Shown: positions 1 through 20,360, numbered from the stretch's first letter. The stretch is 64,000 bases of DNA from Micropterus salmoides (GCF_014851395.1 NW_024044348.1:24615890-24679889), one strand, 5' to 3'. Numbers and translations are program-made. The notes: generated by a model from the sequence alone, not told the origin.

Positions 1-77
1 TTTGATGTATCACATTTTTCTCTGATGTGCATGTTCTTTTGTGTTGTTCAGTTACGTTTTTGTCCATGTGTCTCCAG

Positions 78-8067
<7,990 letters not shown>

Positions 8068-9660
8068 TGGAAGTCATGATGGTGTTTTAGGTCACCTGTC
8101 TGTCTCACAGTGGAGCAGCCAGTGGCTGTGGATCATCTCTACAGGGCAGAGATTAATTGCCAAGCTGCATAAGCACTAAATTATCTGTCAGGAGGCGGCA
8201 ATCACACATATGAGCAGTCAATACTTGATCGAGGTGTCATTGGCATTTGAAGCCTACAGTCCCTGCCTGTCACCTAATCTTACTGCTCCGCCTGTGACTA
8301 CTTTGTGTCCTTCTAAACAAGCCTTTGTTGGAGTGTAACTGGAGATACAGATTACACTAATGAACACACTAAGACTGAGATCTGATGAAAATGTAGGCTT
8401 TCAAGCTCACGCTGCTTCTGATCGGTACCACACTGATTAAACATTGTACGTTTTTATAATAGAAACATTTTAAATGACAGTCTCGGAAACAAACATTGTA
8501 TGTTTCGGCATGTTTTCCTGTTGTCAAATTTTTTGCAGTACAGTTTAGGCTCTAAGAACTCACACTGAAACAGGTGGAGGGGATTGGTAAGACGTCAAAC
8601 TAAATCTCCTGAACCTCAATATGCTTTTTTAAGCCAGATTCCTTTAGGCCACAGATCTGATGGTTAATGTCTATGCTGTGAAACATGGTACTGAGATGAT
8701 GAACAGCTAAAATAGTTGCTCACAAAAATTGTACTGAATCCATAAGATGGCCTTCCACTGACTGAACAGACACTGTGGTGGATTATGGTACTGAACAAAC
8801 CTCAGCTAGGACCAGTTACTGTTCATAAACTGATATTTTCTGTCAAATACCTCAATACACTTGACTGTTTGAACTTTTCATTAAGTTCTTACACACACAA
8901 CACATCAACCCAGTAGTAACAGATATATGGAGACCAAACATGTATTTCTCCTTCTAGTAGTCTAAAGGATGAAAAACTGAAAAGTCTAGCTATATTATTA
9001 TTATTACCAGAATTATTTACAGCCTGTTTTTTTTAGCTCAGACCTCAAGTAGAGATTGTATAAATGTTACAGTGATGGCTATAGTGTTGGATTTCTTTTT
9101 TAGTGGATCAATTGCACATCACTGGACTTCATACTTGACGAGAAAAATAGCTTCAACAGTACTTGATTTTATTCTGTGTGCACTGGCAAACAACAAACTG
9201 GTATATAAATTTTGTTGTTTTTCTTTAAAAAAAAAAACAAGTTTACAATGTTATACTGTCTGTAACAGCAGAAACTAAAGTAAAGTTTTTCTGTTAGTTC
9301 CTTTGCGTACAGTGAAGAAATTAGCAGATCTGAAGCTGTACAGAAAATTACAGAGGAAACTACCTGGTATCAAGATAACCAGTCAAAAAAGGAAACATTT
9401 GTAGGAAACTGCAATTTAGAAAGAAATATATTCTGCTCAAACCAATGTAACCTAATGCAAATGAACTGTGAGGATTTAACTGATGATTCATTTACTGTGA
9501 TCGGAGCATGTCAGATAACGTCCTGATAACTGTGAATCTACCTTTTGTTCTCAAGCTCTGATTTTACATGTTTTGTTTCTGTATGTTTTAAAACTTTTTT
9601 TTTTAATCTTGTAATTTTTGCCTTTGTAATGTGAATAAATAATACTAATGGTAACAAAGA
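8068..9660 (+). other. dna2: dna2 3' untranslated region and polyadenylation signal
   Basis: About 1.6 kb of AT-rich sequence without a convincing reading frame follows the TGA at 8065-8067. An AATAAA lies at 9634-9639, which is the best candidate end of the dna2 transcript. It sits about 110 bp from the polyadenylation signal of pbld on the opposite strand, so the two genes converge closely. Confidence 0.6.
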
Positions 9661-9751
9661 GTGAGCAGTTCTTTCCATCCTGTAGGTTGTATGTTGACAT
9701 TCTTAATAATGGTTCAATATGAGATTAAGCAGTCATTAGTCTGTTTAGCTT

Positions 9752-9757
9752 TTTATT
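9752..9757 (-). promoter_or_regulatory. pbld: Polyadenylation signal of pbld
   Basis: AATAAA on the minus strand, about 125 bp beyond the pbld stop codon (9880-9882). A second AATAAA at 9798-9803 is closer to the stop and could be used instead. Confidence 0.5.
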
Positions 9758-9879
9758 TAAACCATCTAATTTTCTTTTAATCAAAGGAATTGATCAATTT
9801 TATTGGTACAAAGCCTTTGTCAGCTGATCTGTGCAGGTACAAAATGATCCACAACCTTCTTTGCTGTGTGTGTCTGTGG

Positions 9880-12429
9880 CTACAGTGTGATTGTTCCTTG
9901 CAGTACGGTGACGGTCTGTCCAGCTATGTTGATTCTTCCGTCGTCTCTCACTTCTAGTTCCAGCTCCCCGCCTCGACTGGAGCACTGGTAAGCTACACAA
10001 ACACATGAGATAATATGAGTCAGTATGGTTCACTTCTGTAGCAATGCACTGTTTGTTGTTAGAGACGAGGCTTGTTATCAAGTAAATAGCACATTGTTTA
10101 ATGGATAGTAAAATACTTTACCTGTCTCACTTAGTTAAATTGCACTGGTTCCAATTTTGCTTATCAAATAATGTGGTATTAGTTAATTTATTAATAATAG
10201 TTTAATTACCCAGCATTTTCTTCTTTCCTAGTTGCACTGACCAGTAGCTACCTAGCACGGTGTGGGCAGAACCTGCAAGGACAGAAAAGACAAGACCAGA
10301 AATTGGTTGCATAATTTTATAGGTATATTTCACAAAGATGCACATTAACTTTTACTGCGTGAGTGCTAGACATGTAAATGTTTTAGTATTTTTGCCAATG
10401 TATGCAATTATCAGAAATTACTTTACAATTCATGCTATTTGCAAGATAACATGATCACTCACTGTAACCTAACAAAGACTGTGTAGTAGTAGTAGTATTA
10501 ATAGTCTACCAGTGACGGGGTCTTCAGGGATGCCATTCCATGGAGCAAAGACTCTAGAGTAGAAGTCGTATCCTGGTTGACAGTCTGGGGATCCTATTGA
10601 CAGATATGGAAGGACATATTGATTGACCATAGCCTGCAGTTGTCATACAGGACTGTGCTCAACAGTGTTCTGTTATCATGTCATATGGGCAGAAACAGTC
10701 AGTAGACTTTGAGATGTAACATAGAGGGCATTTTGAGGCAACAAACGTGTAACTCATTTATTAAAAGACTGTCCATGTCTTAACTTTGGTACTATTGTAA
10801 ACTAGAAATTACTGCATGTAGTCTGGCCAAGTCATAAAGCTGTCAACAATACCCAACACAGTAACCCCCTCGTCTAGCTAAAGGATCTAATCTTCAGCTA
10901 AATTATCTATTGTTTTAAGTGCTGGTTACCTTTCATGGTGATTAATACTGATTTGACTCTTCCACTCCTCTCACTGTTCTGAAGAGCAACAGGGTCAACT
11001 TTCAGATTGGTTAGCACTGACCTGGAGAAAAAGAAATACACGCATGTGGCACATAAGCAAAGTCACAAACAAACCTGGCAAGACTCAGGTGCGGGATTGA
11101 GGAAACTCAGTATGGCCTAGAGAAAAGACAGGCTTTGGTTTGAGAGGTTAGTGGTTTGAATTTCTCCCCAGCGATGCACTTTTTTTTTTTTAGCTGATCA
11201 TGGGCCAACAGTTAAAGACTAACTATTAAACTGTCTGCCTCTGTGTACTGGTCTGTCTGTGTGTATGTGTTAGTCTGTGCTTTGATTGTAACCTGTCACA
11301 GCTGTCAGCCAGTCGAATCATCAGTTTTTTAGTGTTGGAGCTCAGATAAACAGCTTGGATTGGGTGGTTTCCAACTGCAGCCTGTAACACAAAGTTAAGC
11401 ATGGACACGCAAACGAGAATACATATCTTTACACATAAAGGGGTTCATGTAGACTAGAGGTGGCCAAACTACACACGCGGGCCAACTGGCAGATTTTAAA
11501 TGATCCACTGAATTTTTAAAAATTAACAAGCATGAGGCTTGAACACGGAGCTCTTGGGGCCGTCACACTCACCTTGATGACGTCATTGAACTCATTGGGT
11601 TCCTGAAAAAAGTTTTACAACAAAAAATCTGTTAGTTCAATGGCCTTTTTTTTGTCTTTTGAAATACTAAGCAAAGTTTATGAATTACTTGATTTTGGAA
11701 AATCTTGCTTTCCTAATGCATACATGCTAATGCAGGATCTTCATAGTGATTTACATGATGGTGTTATGGGCAATAAAAAATAATTAGTAAAGGTTGTGAC
11801 AGGGAAAGGGGTGGCTGTGACTCAGGAGGTAGAGCAGGTTGCCCGTTAATCGGAATGCGATGTAGTGTATAAGCGCTTTGAGTGGTCGCAAAGACTATAA
11901 AGGCGCTATACAAATATGGAGCATTTACATTTGATTTCCTATGTGTGTTCTATTTCTGGTGTTCAGTTGCATATTGTTGGTTACGTTTTCCACACAATGT
12001 ATCGTTAACCTATTATAACCTATAACAGTAGATGTCCTGAGGCGTTTATCTGACCACATACTGTACCTCCTGGGTGGGTGGGTTGAGAGGAAAGTCCATG
12101 ATGTATCCTTCCCCCAGCTGGGCGACAGCCAGATCTCCACTCTTGGTCTCAAACACCAGTGTGGGATTCACATTCTCTAACAGACGTAACATATAAACAT
12201 AAAATATTATGTTCACAGGCTTGCTGCTGAACTATGTTTACTGAATTGTAAATGAATAATGTGGGTTAATATGGGTTTGTTATTTCTTATATTTATCTGC
12301 TCAAGCTGAGTATTACATAGAAAAGCCTTTGTTATTGTCAGGTAACCATTACAAAAGAATTTAAAATGCCTCCAGTCCCACTTTTTTGTGCATGTCTTTT
12401 CCGATTTTACTTGGTTTTAACTGGAAATG

Positions 12430-12492
<63 letters not shown>

Positions 12493-15321
12493 TATCTTAC
12501 TCTTGTACTGGAATAGCACTGCTGCAGTGGCCAGAGTGGCATGACCACACAGATTCACTTCATTGGTTGGTGTAAACCATCGAAGGCGGAACCTTGATCC
12601 TGTTAATCATGTTGTCAGACAGGTGCTTTAATAGACACACAACTTCAACATGTAGAGGGAAGTTATTGTATACAGTAAGTAATTACTTGGCTGCAAGTTA
12701 AATTTATATACAAGGGGACTGAGTTACACTTACTTAACACTGATTGACACTAATTATGGGATGACATTAAAATGTTGGTATGAAGCAAAGTAATCCTGTT
12801 CATTACGATCAATACAGTTTATCCATCAATGTATTTAATGACAACTGCAATGTAAAATTGATGATTTATAACCATCATTACAGTTAATGTGCCTAATAAC
12901 AGGGTTATTACCATGATTATTGCATGTAAACTGTTTGTACTCTGCTTGAGGTAGATATACAGTATGTAGATATGAGTCTGAGATCTATCTAAGCTCTATG
13001 GTGATCTCTGTGAATTTTTTATGAGGGATTCTTAAGCTGCATACTAATGACACTGACATTCCTCTCTGTGCATTTCTACCATTTAACTGTGACAGCTCAT
13101 TGTATTGTTCTTCCCATTGCCAACAATGCAAGTCTTAGCTGTGTGTTTAACATTGTTACCTGTCAGACTGCTGAGGACAGGTGTTATTTTATCTATTGTT
13201 TTCTTTCTTTCTCTCAGGTGGGTTGCAAATTCTCTACTCAGTCAAAACAAATGGCACTCATAGACTTTGAAGTGGCGCTATAATGTTTTTTGCATTTATC
13301 TTGAAAACGGCTTTGTTTAGAGTCAAACTTCTGGAAAAATTCTCTGGATTCATCTGCATCTTTGCTCCAATGGTCTAAATGGTCTGGTTCTGCTCTAACA
13401 ATGTCAAATTATGCGACTTTTTACCACGTTTCTCTAAAACCTATTTTTGCGAACTCTCCCCAGATAGTCTCGTCAATCGATCTGAAACTTTGGCAGAAAC
13501 ATCTACAGACATCACTGATCAAAAGTTATCAAAAGAATTTTGATACGTCAATCTGTTTATTTCATAAATATTTACTTTTGTGTCTTTATGTACAATTTTA
13601 CATAAATACCCGTTAATCAAAATTGGCTTAAGCTATTGTATTTTATTCTTCCACTAGGGGGCGCAAGAAGTTTATTCCTAGTAATTTGCTGCATGGATTA
13701 GTACAAAATTCGGTTTTTAGGATCTAGGGACACTATTCAGTTGATGCATAAAATTTGGTAATGATTGCTCAAAGTGGGTGTGACTTATTACAAGAAATGT
13801 AAATTTCTAGACATTTCTCATTCCAAACTTCAATAAATCTAACTAAATCACCCATACAGCTGAAATGTTTTCAGCACATCCACTGATACGTAACAAACGT
13901 TTACCTCACTGCAACCTACGGTCAATTCAGAAGTCAGTCACTATATTTCTCAGAATATGCTAATTTAATTAACAAGTTTTTGTTCAAATGCTACCAAAAT
14001 CAACACAGGCATTCTCTAGATGACCAATATCGAGTCTTTCAAAGGGTTTTTAGATCGGTCAAATAGTGAGTTGTACAGTGTGCACAACATCTTTTTTGCT
14101 CAGTGTTGGATCAAATGCCACTAAAATAATTGACAATACACCCTAAACCAGAAGGATTATGTATGATTTTTTTCAGAATTTTCTCACCAGCATTTTGACT
14201 GTTGTAAGCGTATTTAGTTTAAACTGACAAAACTATCTGGGCTGCGATGGACTGGCGACCTGTCCAGGGGTGTACCCCGCCTTGCGCCCGATGTCAGCTG
14301 GGATAGGCTCCAGCCCCCCGCGACCCTGTACGCAGGATAAGCGGCTGACGATGGATGGATGGAAAACTATCTGGGTGTGGCACGTGTGATGTCACTACCT
14401 CAACTTGTGAAAAGGTGTGTGGAAACACGCTCTGACCAGTAGCTCAGTCAGTTAATCAACCACTCTGTAGAACTGGAGAAATCCCTACATGTCCATGTCA
14501 GACTTGCTGATAATGGGGGTTTTCAGATCACAGTGAGTTGAAGTTATCTGTTTTATTTGGATCCAGTGACATTTTCTTCTTATTTTTCCTCTTCCAAAAT
14601 TGACAATCGTAAATCATAATTTAAGGTATAGTCAGTGTCACAGCTTACAATGGCTATTAGCTGGTATTTAAGTCCATTAGTTAGCTGGTTTCACAGATCT
14701 GCTTTCAACAGTTTTATCCCCATTCAAACCTCCTCAATGACAACACATGGACAGAACATATGTAAAGGACTGTAAAAACATTTCTATTGAATATATTAAA
14801 CCATATGATTTGACCTGTAGTAAAATCGTCAGAGGGGTTGATCCTGGTGATGAAAGCTGTTTCTGACAGGTTCATCTCTGCTGCTATCTTCTGATACAAC
14901 TCATCACTCAGCTCCTGTTGGAAACACACACATAATACGCAACCTTTTGTTGTGACATATAATCATTTCACACTGCATACACATAGGCCTAGTTGGATAA
15001 AGAAGACAACAAATGGTGTAACCATGTAACACATGAGCAACTAAAACTCGTAAACTTTGCTGACAGAAAACGCCAAATTAATTATTAACTGATCATTAAA
15101 CAAACAACCAAACAAACAATTTAGAAGCATTTAGAAGTGTCTTTATCTTTTTCAGTGTTGGTTTACATTTTGCAAAGCTCTACTGCAGGCGGTCATAGGT
15201 AAGTAGCCTACATTATTACTTTAACCTAAATACTTACATGCATGAGGGGGCAAATTGCCGCAGGGTTTCCTTTGAATGGTACATTAGTGAACGCATCTAC
15301 CGTATATACTGGAATCTCCAT
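9880..15321 (-). CDS. pbld: Phenazine biosynthesis-like domain-containing protein (PhzF family)
   Basis: PBLD (MAWBP) has the PhzF/diaminopimelate-epimerase-like fold; its physiological substrate in vertebrates is not settled. Ten coding exons in transcription order: 15238-15321, 14815-14914, 12501-12599, 12067-12176, 11573-11602, 11293-11381, 10930-11021, 10510-10593, 10210-10272, 9880-9992. They total 864 nt, 287 aa plus stop, against 288 aa in human. The start gives MEIPVYTVDAFT followed by FKGNPAAIC. MNLSETAF carries the glutamate conserved as the catalytic acid in PhzF. LRWFTP, LCGHATLA and EDPVTGSAH complete the family signature across both half-domains. All junctions are GT-AG. A CCAAT box on the minus strand (15451-15455) lies about 130 bp upstream of the ATG. 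The gene is head-to-head with hnrnph3 (about 4 kb apart), as in mammals. Confidence 0.95.
11812..11935 (+). mobile_element. tRNA-derived SINE, internally deleted
   Basis: The head GTGGCTGTGACTCAGGAGGT plus AGAGC resembles a tRNA-derived SINE promoter (A-box region). The tail AAGCGCTTTGAGTGG...GGCGCTATACAAATA is the 3' part seen in many fish SINEs. The middle, where the B box should be, is largely missing. It lies in a pbld intron, antisense to pbld. Confidence 0.6.
12433..12490. repeat. (GT)n / (CA)n microsatellite in a pbld intron
   Basis: About 29 dinucleotide units. In the pbld transcript this is a CA repeat that begins about 10 nt after the 5' splice site of the exon ending at 12501 (minus strand). 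Confidence 0.95.
13651..13664 (+). promoter_or_regulatory. Candidate CTCF-binding motif
   Basis: The 14-mer CCACTAGGGGGCGC matches the core of the vertebrate CTCF consensus. It lies in the large second intron of pbld. The same string also occurs inside some fish repeats, so occupancy is uncertain. Confidence 0.35.
14229..14375 (+). mobile_element. 5'-truncated non-LTR element with (ATGG)n tail and 13-bp target-site duplication
   Basis: The 121-bp insert (14242-14362) contains GGGATAGGCTCCAGCC and ends in GGATAAGCGG plus ATGG repeats, a widespread fish LINE/SINE 3' end. It is flanked on both sides by the same 13 bases, AAAACTATCTGGG (14229-14241 and 14363-14375). The perfect duplication proves insertion by target-primed reverse transcription into the pbld intron and suggests it is recent. 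Family name not assigned. Confidence 0.8.
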
Positions 15322-15458
15322 TATGGTTGGGCTAAATATGAGAATGGCTTGAAGCAGAAGAGTCTTCCGTGCGGACAGTGGTGTTTGACCGGGTTTGTCC
15401 CACGCAGTGGGTGGACTTCAATCCCTTTGTGTTTGGTTTCAGCAGGAAACATTGGTCA

Positions 15459-15606
15459 GGCCAGCCGCCACCTGTTTTTTGTTGTGCCTAAAGTGGCTTA
15501 GTGTTATTACGGTAAGGACTGATAGTGAGCAAGGTGAAGGTCCTGAAAGATGCATGTAAGGTTTTTTAGTAAAGTTTGTCTTTAGATGAACACAAATGAA
15601 TACTAC
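15459..15606 (+). repeat. Left arm of a 140-bp inverted duplication
   Basis: This segment just upstream of pbld exon 1 recurs in inverted orientation at 17148-17288. The core is a perfect 21-bp match (15499-15519 against 17230-17250). Imperfect similarity extends on both sides, for example GAAAGATGCATG against GAAAGATACATG and TTTAGATGAACACAAAT against TTTAGATAAACACAAAT. It may overlap the pbld promoter. Confidence 0.7.
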
Positions 15607-15612
15607 TGGAGA

Positions 15613-16799
15613 CAGGCCCGGTGCCAGGATGAAGTGACTGAGGGGGCAGTTAAAAATGGCGAGGGGGCCAATCTTTATATGTATCCAATTCCAGTTTTGC
15701 TAGTTTTACAGCAGAAAAAACGGTCTATGCGCTGGAACGCGAAACAAAAATCTTGAGGTATTTGAGCAGCAAAAAAGAAAAAAGCTTAAGTTATAAACTT
15801 GACATGACAGGACAAAGGAAACTCTCCAGAGGAAACAGAATTCAACTTTTAGCTTCTGAAATCATTGAGATGCTCTGATGGAGGACTGATCAGGAGGAGG
15901 GCTGCTGCTTTACTCTAAATAGTTTCACTGTATGAACCTGGACTGTGTGTGAGACCTTTTGGATGTGTAAAAGAACAAAGAATATCAATTAACATTAGAT
16001 CCTGACCGAGATTTTAATAGTCAATGTTATAATCAATGCGCCAACAATGAGCCTAACCACACCTCATTTTAAAACCGATGCTCCCATGGGCGCACAGATG
16101 GTCGCTTGGCATGCAAATGTCAACTATGCCAGTTGGAAACCAGACACTCGCGCTGCGCTTTGCGCCGTTTTGTGCAGGGTGCAAGATAGGGCCAATAATC
16201 TTTTTGGTCTTTTTGATAACCGTAGGTTATCAGCCTGTTATAACAATTTCTCTATTTGTTTTCATCCTGTGGGTGGAAAATGTCGGTGCTGCATCATTCG
16301 TTTTGATGATCATGCCTCCCTAAAACTTTTCACTCTGTTCCATAGACTTGCTGTTGGCAAGTGAAAATGAATACAGCGTTTGTGCATGTTTACTGTGGAT
16401 CGCTGTCAGATGATGAGCCGTCAGATGCTGAATGGATCCAAGACACATCACTGTAACTTCCTCTCCTTGCTGAGCGAGTCTGCAGGCCTGTTTAGACTGT
16501 GTTGCCAGTAGTGAGAAGTTAATAGCGCGAAAATGACTGCTTTCTTTATAGAGATCCATTTTTACCCGTTGGTGCTTATGCATAAATGCCGTTTTTTTCA
16601 GTCAGTCTTTATCTTGACAACTCTCAACAAAAGTCAAAGACTGGGGGACTTGAATAGCCTATTGTAGGCTATAGACAAAAAAACAGGCATAGGCTACAAT
16701 CAAAAAACAGCAGCAGGTAAATTTTGCCCTTTGATGGTTCTAGACAGGGGGCAGAAAATAAAACTGAGCACCCTCCTGCCCCCTCATGGCTCCGGGCCC
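15613..16799. mobile_element. hAT-like non-autonomous DNA transposon
   Basis: The left end CAGGCCCGGTGCCAGG and the right end, whose reverse complement reads TGGGCCCGGAGCCATG, form imperfect terminal inverted repeats, each followed by GAGGGGGCAG inside. Flanks ACTGGAGA and TTCTGGAT could be a diverged 8-bp target duplication, as in hAT elements. Frames in the interior show no recognisable transposase. Confidence 0.6.
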
Positions 16800-17087
16800 A
16801 TTCTGGATATTGAAATCTAAATGCGTTTCTGTACTTTTCTAAAAAGTGATTTCTTAAGTTCAAGTAGGCCTACCGAATGTGTGTCAGCAATACATTACAG
16901 TAATAGCAGATGCCATGAGAACGATTTTGGTCAAAATTAACATAACATTTTTTGTGTTTGTTTTAGTGTTACTGTATTAGTATTTCTTTATATTCATAAA
17001 ATAACAGAAAGAAGATGCACATTTTGTAGGCTATTCATAAGATTAATAATACATAATATTATTATATCTCAGTTAGTATTAATCAGC

Positions 17088-17142
17088 CCCCGCGATCCTG
17101 TACGCAGGATAAGCGGCTGACGATGGATGGTTGGATGGATGG
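17088..17142 (+). mobile_element. Second (ATGG)n-tailed non-LTR fragment
   Basis: It repeats the terminal part of the 14242-14362 insert (CCCCCGCGA, CTGTACGCAGGATAAGCGG, then ATGG units). It sits directly beside the right arm of the inverted duplication and marks where the arm similarity stops. Confidence 0.7.
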
Positions 17143-17147
17143 AATTA

Positions 17148-17288
17148 GTATTTATTTGTGTTTATCTAAAAACTAACATCACAGAAAACCCGTGCATGTA
17201 TCTTTCTGGACCTTCCATGCTCACGGCCCGTCCTTACCGTAATAACACTACAACAGGCACAACGATAATTAGACTGCCGCTGGTTTAA
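17148..17288 (-). repeat. Right arm of the inverted duplication
   Basis: This is the inverted partner of 15459-15606, containing the perfect 21-bp core at 17230-17250. The two arms enclose the hAT-like element and the ATGG-tailed fragment. Confidence 0.7.
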
Positions 17289-17724
17289 CCACTACGCAAT
17301 AGCTGGCTCACCTTACAACAGTCCTCAAGTGACCTTGTTACTGTCTGGGATGCCAGATTTTCAAATATGTTTCCAACCCCATATCGTTTCCGACACTAGA
17401 CGAACAAGTCAGTTATTGTCATAGGAGTATAGGCCTACAATGTAGGTTAGGCCTAAGCTTTGCTCCCTCATTAAAAACTGTTGTTAACAAGGTTACTTTG
17501 AACTTGTTTTTGATGAGTGTTAAATCTACTTTCTGACATTGGATATAGCCCAGATTTCTGCTTGCTATCTCTGCATGACTCATAAACTAATAGCCTACTA
17601 GAGGCATCCATTTTTCTTACAATTTCCACACAGTTTTTGGTCTTATTTATCACAGTGCATTACAGCCTGTGTAGCATTCAAAGCAGTCTCCAGAAGGATT
17701 AATACATTAATTCAGCTCCTTTTG

Positions 17725-19085
17725 ACACAGTCATTTACATGATCCTGCTATCCGCACTCTCCGCAATGGGCATCTCAGGCATAGCACTCCTGTTCGAATC
17801 CTACCTCTCTAGGCATTTCCTACTTTTTATATACAGTCTATGGTTTCTACCATGAGTGGTGGCAAGGACAGTTGTCCTCCTCTCACTGTCTTTCCACAGG
17901 GGTGCCTCAAGGCTCGGTTCTAGGGCCCCTTCTCTTCTCAATTTACACCAACTCACTGGGACCGATCATTCGCTTGCATGGCTTCTTTTACCACTGCTAC
18001 GCAGACGATATGCAACTCTATCTATCCTTCCCACCAGACGACCCCACTGTCTCGCTGCAGATCTGTCTCCCGGACTTAACCAAATGGATGAAGGCTTGCC
18101 ACCTTCAACTAAACCTCTCTAAGACTGAGCTCTTGGTCATTCCAGCCAAGCAATCTTTCCACTACAACATCAAACTACAAATTGGCTCCTCCACCATCAC
18201 TCCAACCAGGGTGGTGAGAAACCTGATTGAAGACCAACTGTCCTTTTCATACCAAATTGCTGCTGTCTCTCGGTTGTGCTTTGCTCTATAAGAAAAGTCA
18301 GGCTAAATAAGGCCTACCTTACTTAGTACGCCGCCCAGCTTCTGGTACAGGCCATGGTTATCTCTTGCCTCGACTATTGCAATGCCCTAGTGGGTTTTCC
18401 AGCTTGTGTGGTAAAACCCCTAAAAATGGTTCAGAACGCAGCAGTATTTCTGGATTTTGATCAGCCCAAAAGGACTAATGTCACTCCATTACTCAGCGAC
18501 CTCTACTAGCTACCCATGGCCTCCCAAATCAAATTCAAGTCACTAATGCTTGCACACAGTGACTACTGGGTCTACACCCATCTACCTTAATTGCATAATA
18601 CAAGGTTACGTTCCTCCTTGGCCGATGCACTCCTCCAACCCCATCTGGCTCTGCCATCCCTTCACACAAAGCATTCTCAGTCCAGGCTGTTCTCATCTGT
18701 GACACCACAATGGTGGAACAAGTTACCACATGCCATCAGAGCAGTGGTGTCTTCTCTAACTTCAAGGAGCTCTTGAAAACTCATCTCTTCCGAGAACATT
18801 TGTTCTTCTAACCTCTAACATGCACTTCCTGTCTTCTTCTTCCAGCCCCTTAACAATTCTCTTGTATTATTGCACTATTTTGTTAACTCTTACTTATTTC
18901 CCTAGGTATTTACCCCATTGATGCCATACGTGCTTATAGCTCTTCCTAGTATTTATTGCTGCTCTTATTAGTATCTGTTGTCACTTGTAGATCTCTTACT
19001 GTATTGATACTTTATTGATGCAGCATGTTGTTCCTCAAAATGTAAGTCTCTTTGGAATCGTCTGCCAAATGAGATAAAGTCAAGG
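17725..19085 (+). mobile_element. Degenerate L2-type LINE with reverse transcriptase remnants
   Basis: Translated pieces match the L2 reverse transcriptase. ALSAMGISGIAL...FESYLS is at about 17750-17815. GVPQGSVLGPLLFSIYTNSL and the catalytic YADD box (CYADDMQLYLSF) are within the frame at 17872-18291, followed by KWMKACHLQLNLSKTELLV. A downstream piece reads PQWWNKLPHAIR (about 18710). The 3' end CGTCTGCCAAATGAGATAAA near 19075 is the typical L2 tail. Stops and frameshifts separate the pieces, and the apurinic endonuclease part is absent, so the copy is dead and 5'-truncated. It fills much of the pbld-hnrnph3 spacer. Confidence 0.85.
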
Positions 19086-19439
19086 TAAATGTAATTAGCT
19101 GAACAGACATACAAATAATGATTTGAATTAATGCATTTCATTAACGTTACATACTCAGGACACATTATAAACAAACTCAACCTATGAATAAGCAAACTTC
19201 AGTGTACAATAGCCTATTCATACAGTACTTTAGGCTACATTACACTTTGACTTTTTACACAAAAATATTTGTTTTGATAAAAAAAATTCAACAACATGCG
19301 TTTACGCTCCTCCATCCTATAACTCCTCCACTTATAAGTTGTTGTTAATAAAAAGATAAAGAAGTTGTTGTTGTTGTTAAAAGGATATAAGGCCTCATGT
19401 TTAATGTGTCCATATCTCGCGATATTATACCTGAGCGGT

Positions 19440-19503
19440 GTTTGTCGGCAGTGACACCTGAGGCTCGGGAAAGAGCAGAGGAGATCGGGGACAAGAGGCG
19501 ACC
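19440..19503 (+). promoter_or_regulatory. hnrnph3: Probable hnrnph3 promoter / non-coding first exon
   Basis: This locally GC-richer stretch ends in GGCGACC followed by a GTAAGAT donor at 19504. The next supported splice acceptor is CTGAGGCAG at 20410, five bases before the start codon. The exact transcription start cannot be read from sequence. Confidence 0.5.
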
Positions 19504-20321
19504 GTAAGATCTTTTTCATCGTTTACAGACATTTGTCACTGACGCCTGACATATTTCCATCTGGGGATACATTTTTATATCCAGTGACAGGGTGCGGCCG
19601 TTGGGAATTGAACTAGTTTGTCTTGTACATTTGACCGCTGTCAGTGTCCTACAGTTAGCCTTAGCTGTTAGCCTGCTAACTGCTAATGTTATCAAGCTAA
19701 TATTAGCACGTCAGCCTGCAGGAGAGACACGTTAGCATCATTAGCTAAACCAGAATGCAAATAGTCTCCCGTGGCGAACTTCAGAGAAGTAACTTTCCTA
19801 AAGAGTAAATAACGTCTTGTTAGGATGTGTGTGGAAAGGTCCTAGTAAGTTGAGATGTCGTTACGTTTGGTTTTAGCAACACTTTGAGACACAGCTGGAA
19901 GGAGGAAGTAACAAACGTTAGCTTATTTAACAGTAACTTGCATTGTAGTGCTGAATTATTAGATATTTCCTACTGGGCTTTTGTTATTGCATACTGTTTA
20001 ATTGTGGGTGCAACGCTTTTGTCTCTATCAATTGTTTAGTTTTCAACAAGGTAACGTTACGAAACTGTTGCTTAATGATTCCTGCAGAAATTCTGTTGCG
20101 CCATGTATTAATACAATGGGAATATCTGTGAATGATAAGCATGTTAGACAAATGCTTCTGCTGTGTTTATGATAACTGTACAAATAGAAGAAACACAAAT
20201 AAGATATTATCCATCATCATTAGCAGTCTGTGCCTACATAAGCCAAATAGAAATGGCAGACATTACAAAATGAGAAGAGCAGTAAGTTACCTAATGCAAG
20301 ACTATAAATATACCTTTTATT

Positions 20322-20360
<39 letters not shown>
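20322..20360 (+). repeat. Compound (AT)n(GT)n microsatellite
   Basis: About 19 bp of AT units run directly into 20 bp of GT units in hnrnph3 intron 1, about 50 bp before the acceptor of the first coding exon. Confidence 0.95.

Noticed and set aside
15238..15501. Plus-strand 87-codon frame
   Set aside because: Opposite strand of pbld exon 1; the minus-strand reading matches the PhzF family start.
16047..16364. Overlapping plus-strand frames of 105 and 81 codons
   Set aside because: Interior of the hAT-like element; no transposase or other motif seen.
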